From: Firmicutes bacterium UBA5449
GTDB lineage: Bacteria > Bacillota > SHA-98 > UBA4971
Direction: 5' to 3'
DNA: 8,864 nucleotides
NCBI GenBank assembly: GCA_002424305.1
Contig: DIQZ01000074.1
Coordinates: forward strand, 6,522 to 15,385
Shown here: one piece after another, positions 5,892 to 8,864 of the stretch
Layout of the letters: every line of letters begins with the position of its first letter
How positions within the stretch are numbered: position 1 is the first letter of the stretch
The notes under the pieces: model-generated
What the model was told of the DNA's origin: nothing
The model's database searches: none
Seen by the model: the letters and a program-made list of their open reading frames with translations, nothing else
Position numbers and translations under genes: made by a program

Positions 5892-7086
5892 TCTTCCCAA
5901 GTACAACCCCATGCCTTGCGCCTGTCGCTTTCGGAACGTTCGTAAAGCACCCACATACAGCATCGTTCGCCAATATGGCAAAAGCGATAGCCTCCTTAGC
6001 GTCACTTGATATTCCAAGGTCTTCATGGACCATAACATCAACTTCGGGGAGTCCCTTGCGGAGCATGTCAATAAGGGCTCCATTATACGACCCGCCACCA
6101 CCAATGACCACCTGATCCAGCTTGCAGTTGGGTAGCACCCATTTTTTGTAGCTCTCTACAATAGATTCCGCAGTCAATGCAGTCGCAGTCGCAACCAGGT
6201 CGCAATCGCTTATTCCTTCCGCTTGGGCCCTCTCTACCATCTCTTTGGTAAAGTGCGAACCGAATTCCTCACGACCTGTAGTCTTCGGAGGCGCTTTTCG
6301 GAAGAAAGGATGCGATAACGCCCAATCAAGCAAATCCGGGACGACGTTGCCTGACGCTGCTATCTTGCCGCTCTCGTCGAACTCCAGCTCTCCACAGGTG
6401 ATAATAGACACAACCGCATCAATAACCATGTTCCCCGGACCGGTATCAAACGCAATTACTTCATCTAAGCTACATCCTGCAGGAAGTAGCGTCAGATTGC
6501 CGATACCTCCGATGTTTTGGATAACCCTGGATTTTTCCGCATCACGAAGCAGGATGTAATCTGCATAGGGAACAAGTGGAGCGCCTTGACCTCCTGCTGC
6601 CACATCGCGCATGCGAAAATCAGCTACAGTCGTTATCCCGGTACGCTCAGCGATAATCGCAGGTTCACCTATTTGAAGGGTAGATCTTGTGGTAATGCCA
6701 CAGCAGGTTTCAGCGTTTGGGATATGGTATATTGTCTGTCCGTGAGAACCAATAAGATCAATGTCGTCTGCCTCAAGACCTGCAGCCCTAATTACCTGAA
6801 GAGTCGCATCCGCGAAGACTTCACCTAACACGAAATTCATACGGCAGATGTCATCAACCCTTGATGTCTCAGGTAACATCAAGGCCAGCACCTTCCCTCG
6901 CAGCTCAGGGGAATACGGGATTCTCTCAAAAATAACCCGCCCCAGCTCTGTAGACTCTGCGTTCCCTGAAAGCTCCACAACAGCAGCGTCCACCCCGTCT
7001 ACAGAGGTGCCTGACATAAGACCCACTACCCTCCGAACACTCCCGGAAGCGCAGTTTCTCTCAGATACAGTCTTCTCTCTTAGCAA
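5854..7086 (-). CDS. anmK: Anhydro-N-acetylmuramic acid kinase
   Basis: AnmK opens the 1,6-anhydro ring of anhMurNAc and phosphorylates it with ATP to give MurNAc-6-phosphate, a cytosolic step in peptidoglycan recycling. Motifs in order: VGLMSGTSVDGVDAA (21-35, ATP binding), GSHGQTIYH (113-121), ADFRMRDVAAGGQGAPLVPY (155-174), whose Asp161 fits the catalytic base of the family, NIGGIGNLT (191-199), FDTGPGNM (213-220), VIGGGGSYN (327-335) and EAIAFAILA (365-373). All key positions are present. The frame starts at TTG 7086, overlapping the upstream hydrolase by 7 nt, with GGTGAG 6 nt ahead. This gives about 17 extra N-terminal residues and 410 in total, somewhat longer than usual. The C-terminus is unusual: after GKIIP the last nine residues are read out of HepT-derived DNA, so the native end was probably replaced. 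The core ends normally, so activity is likely kept. Confidence 0.95.
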   Translation of the reverse strand: MLREKTVSERNCASGSVRRVVGLMSGTSVDGVDAAVVELSGNAESTELGRVIFERIPYSPELRGKVLALMLPETSRVDDICRMNFVLGEVFADATLQVIRAAGLEADDIDLIGSHGQTIYHIPNAETCCGITTRSTLQIGEPAIIAERTGITTVADFRMRDVAAGGQGAPLVPYADYILLRDAEKSRVIQNIGGIGNLTLLPAGCSLDEVIAFDTGPGNMVIDAVVSIITCGELEFDESGKIAASGNVVPDLLDWALSHPFFRKAPPKTTGREEFGSHFTKEMVERAQAEGISDCDLVATATALTAESIVESYKKWVLPNCKLDQVVIGGGGSYNGALIDMLRKGLPEVDVMVHEDLGISSDAKEAIAFAILANDAVCGCFTNVPKATGARHGVVLGKIIPSLSRECEDS

Positions 7087-8144
7087 AGCAGACTCACCAC
7101 CGCATTATGGAATCTAGGACGTAACCTTATATGGGCATTATTATCCCTGCCCAAATGCACTCTGTTAGTAAGGAGAATGGCGAAGATATCAAGTTCCGGG
7201 TCTATCCAGATGGATGTACCGGTAAACCCTGTATGTCCGAAAGCTCTTGGAGACATAAGATCTCCGGATGAGGATTTCACCCCGGTACCGCGGATGAGCC
7301 ACCCGAGACCCCGATTCTCATCGAGCTCGGCACCGGTATGATCCCGAGTCATGGTTTCAACTGTCTGCGGCGAAAAGATGCTAACTCCCCTGAATGTGCC
7401 CTTATGCAGGATCATCTCAGCGAATACCGCAAGGTCTTGTGCTGTAGAAAAAAGCCCTGCGTTTCCACTGACTCCCCCCATTGCCCATGCGTTCTCGTCA
7501 TGGACTTCGCCTACCATGACCCGCCTGCGCCACTTACAGTATTCAGTCGCTGCAGACCTCTCCCTTAACTCGCGCGTCGGGGTAAAGCAGGTATCCTCCA
7601 TACCAAGAGGGCCGAAAACCTTCTTATCCAGCAGACAATCCATGGGTTCCCCTGCTACCTTTGCCACTACCTGACTTAGGACTATAAAGCCAATACAGCT
7701 ATAGACTACACGGGTTCCGGTCTTGTATTCCAAAGGTACTTTTGCAATAACTCTGATAATGTCCTTTGGTGATGATGCGCGTGCATAGAGGTCTGTCCAA
7801 GCAGTCATGCCTGAGGTATGAGTTAAGAGCTCACGGAGGGTAATCCCTTCCTTATCAGTCCCTGAGAATTCCGGGATAAACCTTTCCACCTCGTCATCCA
7901 GGCGAAGCTCGCCCTCCTCGATAAGGATCATAACTGCTGATGTTGTAGCGACGCATTTTGTCACAGAAGCCAAGTCAAATAGGGTATCAATCTCCATAGG
8001 CCGCATCTCCGGACGAAGCATACGAAAGCCTACAGCACCTTTCTCCACTATCCCCGCGCTTGTGCCGCATGCCCAAACTCCCCCCGGAATCTCACCTAGT
8101 TCAACCGATCTCTCCAGAAGTTCACAGATAGCGTCTTCCTTCAA
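7080..8144 (-). CDS. Serine hydrolase of the beta-lactamase fold, AmiE-like (probable N-acetylmuramoyl-L-alanine amidase)
   Basis: A 354-residue class C beta-lactamase/esterase-type enzyme. The active-site Ser-x-x-Lys is SVTK at 60-63 (after LFDLA), the third motif is HTG at 304-306 (GHTGFTGTSIWIDPELD), and the middle motif Tyr-x-Asn appears as YSC (148-150), with Cys in place of Asn. GEVHDENAWAMGGVSGNAGL (212-231) is typical of the subgroup found beside nagZ genes. Bacillus subtilis AmiE, encoded beside NagZ, has this fold and removes the stem peptide from MurNAc after NagZ has acted; position between NagZ and AnmK supports the same role here. No signal peptide is visible (MKEDAICELL), so it would act in the cytosol, unlike the secreted Bacillus enzyme. 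Translation starts at TTG 8144, supported by TAAGGAGG 8 nt upstream. General esterase activity cannot be excluded. Confidence 0.85.
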   Translation of the reverse strand: MKEDAICELLERSVELGEIPGGVWACGTSAGIVEKGAVGFRMLRPEMRPMEIDTLFDLASVTKCVATTSAVMILIEEGELRLDDEVERFIPEFSGTDKEGITLRELLTHTSGMTAWTDLYARASSPKDIIRVIAKVPLEYKTGTRVVYSCIGFIVLSQVVAKVAGEPMDCLLDKKVFGPLGMEDTCFTPTRELRERSAATEYCKWRRRVMVGEVHDENAWAMGGVSGNAGLFSTAQDLAVFAEMILHKGTFRGVSIFSPQTVETMTRDHTGAELDENRGLGWLIRGTGVKSSSGDLMSPRAFGHTGFTGTSIWIDPELDIFAILLTNRVHLGRDNNAHIRLRPRFHNAVVSLLC

Positions 8145-8152
8145 AACACCGG

Positions 8153-8160
8153 CCTCCTTA
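8153..8160 (-). promoter_or_regulatory. Strong ribosome binding site supporting a TTG start
   Basis: TAAGGAGG on the minus strand, 8 nt before TTG 8144. It lies in the 33-nt gap after the GH3 glycosidase stop and establishes the unusual start codon of the serine hydrolase. Confidence 0.75.
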
Positions 8161-8177
8161 CTGCATCGGCAAGAATA

Positions 8178-8864
8178 TCAAAGCCCGTGACCTGCGGGAT
8201 AGAAGCCTGGGATCGAAACAGGTAACTTCGCTTGAGGTTTTGCATCTCCGGTCAGAACTTCCGCTAAAGCCTTCATGCTTATACCTGATGAATTAAACGC
8301 TGCCAGGTATGTGCCAACCATACCATATTTCTTTAGGTCATAAGGCTCGCGAAGAGAGACTGCAATAACTCTCGGTTTCTTCTCTGCAAGAGTTGCCACA
8401 ACAGACGCCTGACCTCTGCATCCTGACGACCACGCACGCGAGGTGAGAATGATCACTGTATCGTAATCCTTGGCCTTTGCCACGACTTTGCCCTGCTCAG
8501 CACTGTTGGGATTCGCTGACATTGATATCTCGTCAACCTTCCCCAGCACCGGTTTTAGGCAACGCGCAAGGCTCGTAGGTTCACCGGACGGATCTTCAGC
8601 TTGCGTAAGAGCACCTACATTGGGATATACAACGAGCACCTTCCCGCACGACTCAGCATTGAGGGGAATGAGGCCTTTCTCATCTCTCACGAGGCATATG
8701 GATTTCCGCGCAGCTTCAAGCGCAAGCTTCCGGCTATCCTCAGTCGATACACTGCTTTTTGCATCCTTTTCATCTATAAGCGGAGCAGACAGAATGCCGC
8801 GCCTCTCCTTTACCTGAAGCACCCTCTGAACTGACTCGTCTACGCGAGACATAGGGATTTCACC
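8178..8864 (-). CDS. nagZ: GH3 beta-N-acetylglucosaminidase (NagZ-like), C-terminal domain only, 5' end outside window
   Basis: The frame is open to the window edge, giving 228 visible residues beginning GEIPMSRVDESVQRVLQVKE; an internal ATG at 8852 is not the start. The opening RVDESVQRVLQVK is the helix that closes the TIM-barrel domain of GH3 enzymes. KSICLVRDEKGLIPL begins the second, alpha/beta GH3 domain, which ends with LPVSIPGFYPAGHGL, a common end for Gram-positive two-domain NagZ (YbbD type). The catalytic aspartate and the His-Asp dyad of NagZ would lie in the unseen N-terminal domain, so substrate specificity is inferred from the neighbours. The enzyme would remove GlcNAc from GlcNAc-MurNAc(-peptide). 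Its stop lies 33 nt before the start of the AmiE-like gene, suggesting co-transcription. Confidence 0.88.
   Translation of the reverse strand, partial: GEIPMSRVDESVQRVLQVKERRGILSAPLIDEKDAKSSVSTEDSRKLALEAARKSICLVRDEKGLIPLNAESCGKVLVVYPNVGALTQAEDPSGEPTSLARCLKPVLGKVDEISMSANPNSAEQGKVVAKAKDYDTVIILTSRAWSSGCRGQASVVATLAEKKPRVIAVSLREPYDLKKYGMVGTYLAAFNSSGISMKALAEVLTGDAKPQAKLPVSIPGFYPAGHGL

Overview
The window reads as chromosomal DNA of a low-to-mid GC bacterium, most likely an anaerobic or thermophilic member of the Bacillota. This placement is an inference from strong AGGAGG-type ribosome binding sites, frequent TTG/GTG starts, ECF (energy-coupling factor) transporter genes, a SorC-type regulator, and a cell-wall salvage set like that of Gram-positive bacteria. 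No rRNA or other taxonomic marker is present. Nearly everything lies on the minus strand, so the biological reading order runs from base 8864 down to base 1.

Layout in transcription order: a 5'-truncated GH3 glycosidase of NagZ type (8864-8178); an AmiE-like serine hydrolase of the beta-lactamase fold (8144-7080); anhydro-N-acetylmuramic acid kinase AnmK (7086-5854). Then comes an inserted-looking plus-strand patch (5231-5891) with an MNT nucleotidyltransferase antitoxin gene, a truncated HepT toxin gene, and an 84-bp perfect duplicate of part of the MNT gene. After it follow a SorC/DeoR-type sugar-binding regulator (5080-4133), an ECF S component (4063-3413), a fused double-ATPase EcfA (3392-1626), EcfT (1629-796) and a PfkB-family sugar kinase (794 to the edge). 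The spacing within the two minus-strand blocks is tight: a 4-nt GTGA overlap between EcfA and EcfT, a 1-nt gap to PfkB, and a 7-nt overlap between the AmiE-like gene and AnmK. This suggests operons.

Taken together the minus-strand genes look like a peptidoglycan-fragment (muropeptide) salvage locus. NagZ removes GlcNAc, the AmiE-like hydrolase would remove the stem peptide, and AnmK converts 1,6-anhydro-MurNAc to MurNAc-6-phosphate. A dedicated ECF importer, a sugar-responsive regulator and a second sugar kinase lie next door. Pairing an ECF importer, a class known mainly for vitamins and metals, with cell-wall sugar enzymes is the most interesting functional suggestion here. The link is by neighbourhood only: the S component's substrate cannot be read from sequence, and MurQ is not in the window.

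The other point of interest is genome damage. The HepT toxin stops just before its active-site motif, where it runs into the 3' end of anmK. An 84-bp segment of the antitoxin gene is repeated exactly 301 bp upstream. The PfkB gene loses family resemblance at about base 113, before its catalytic GAGD motif.
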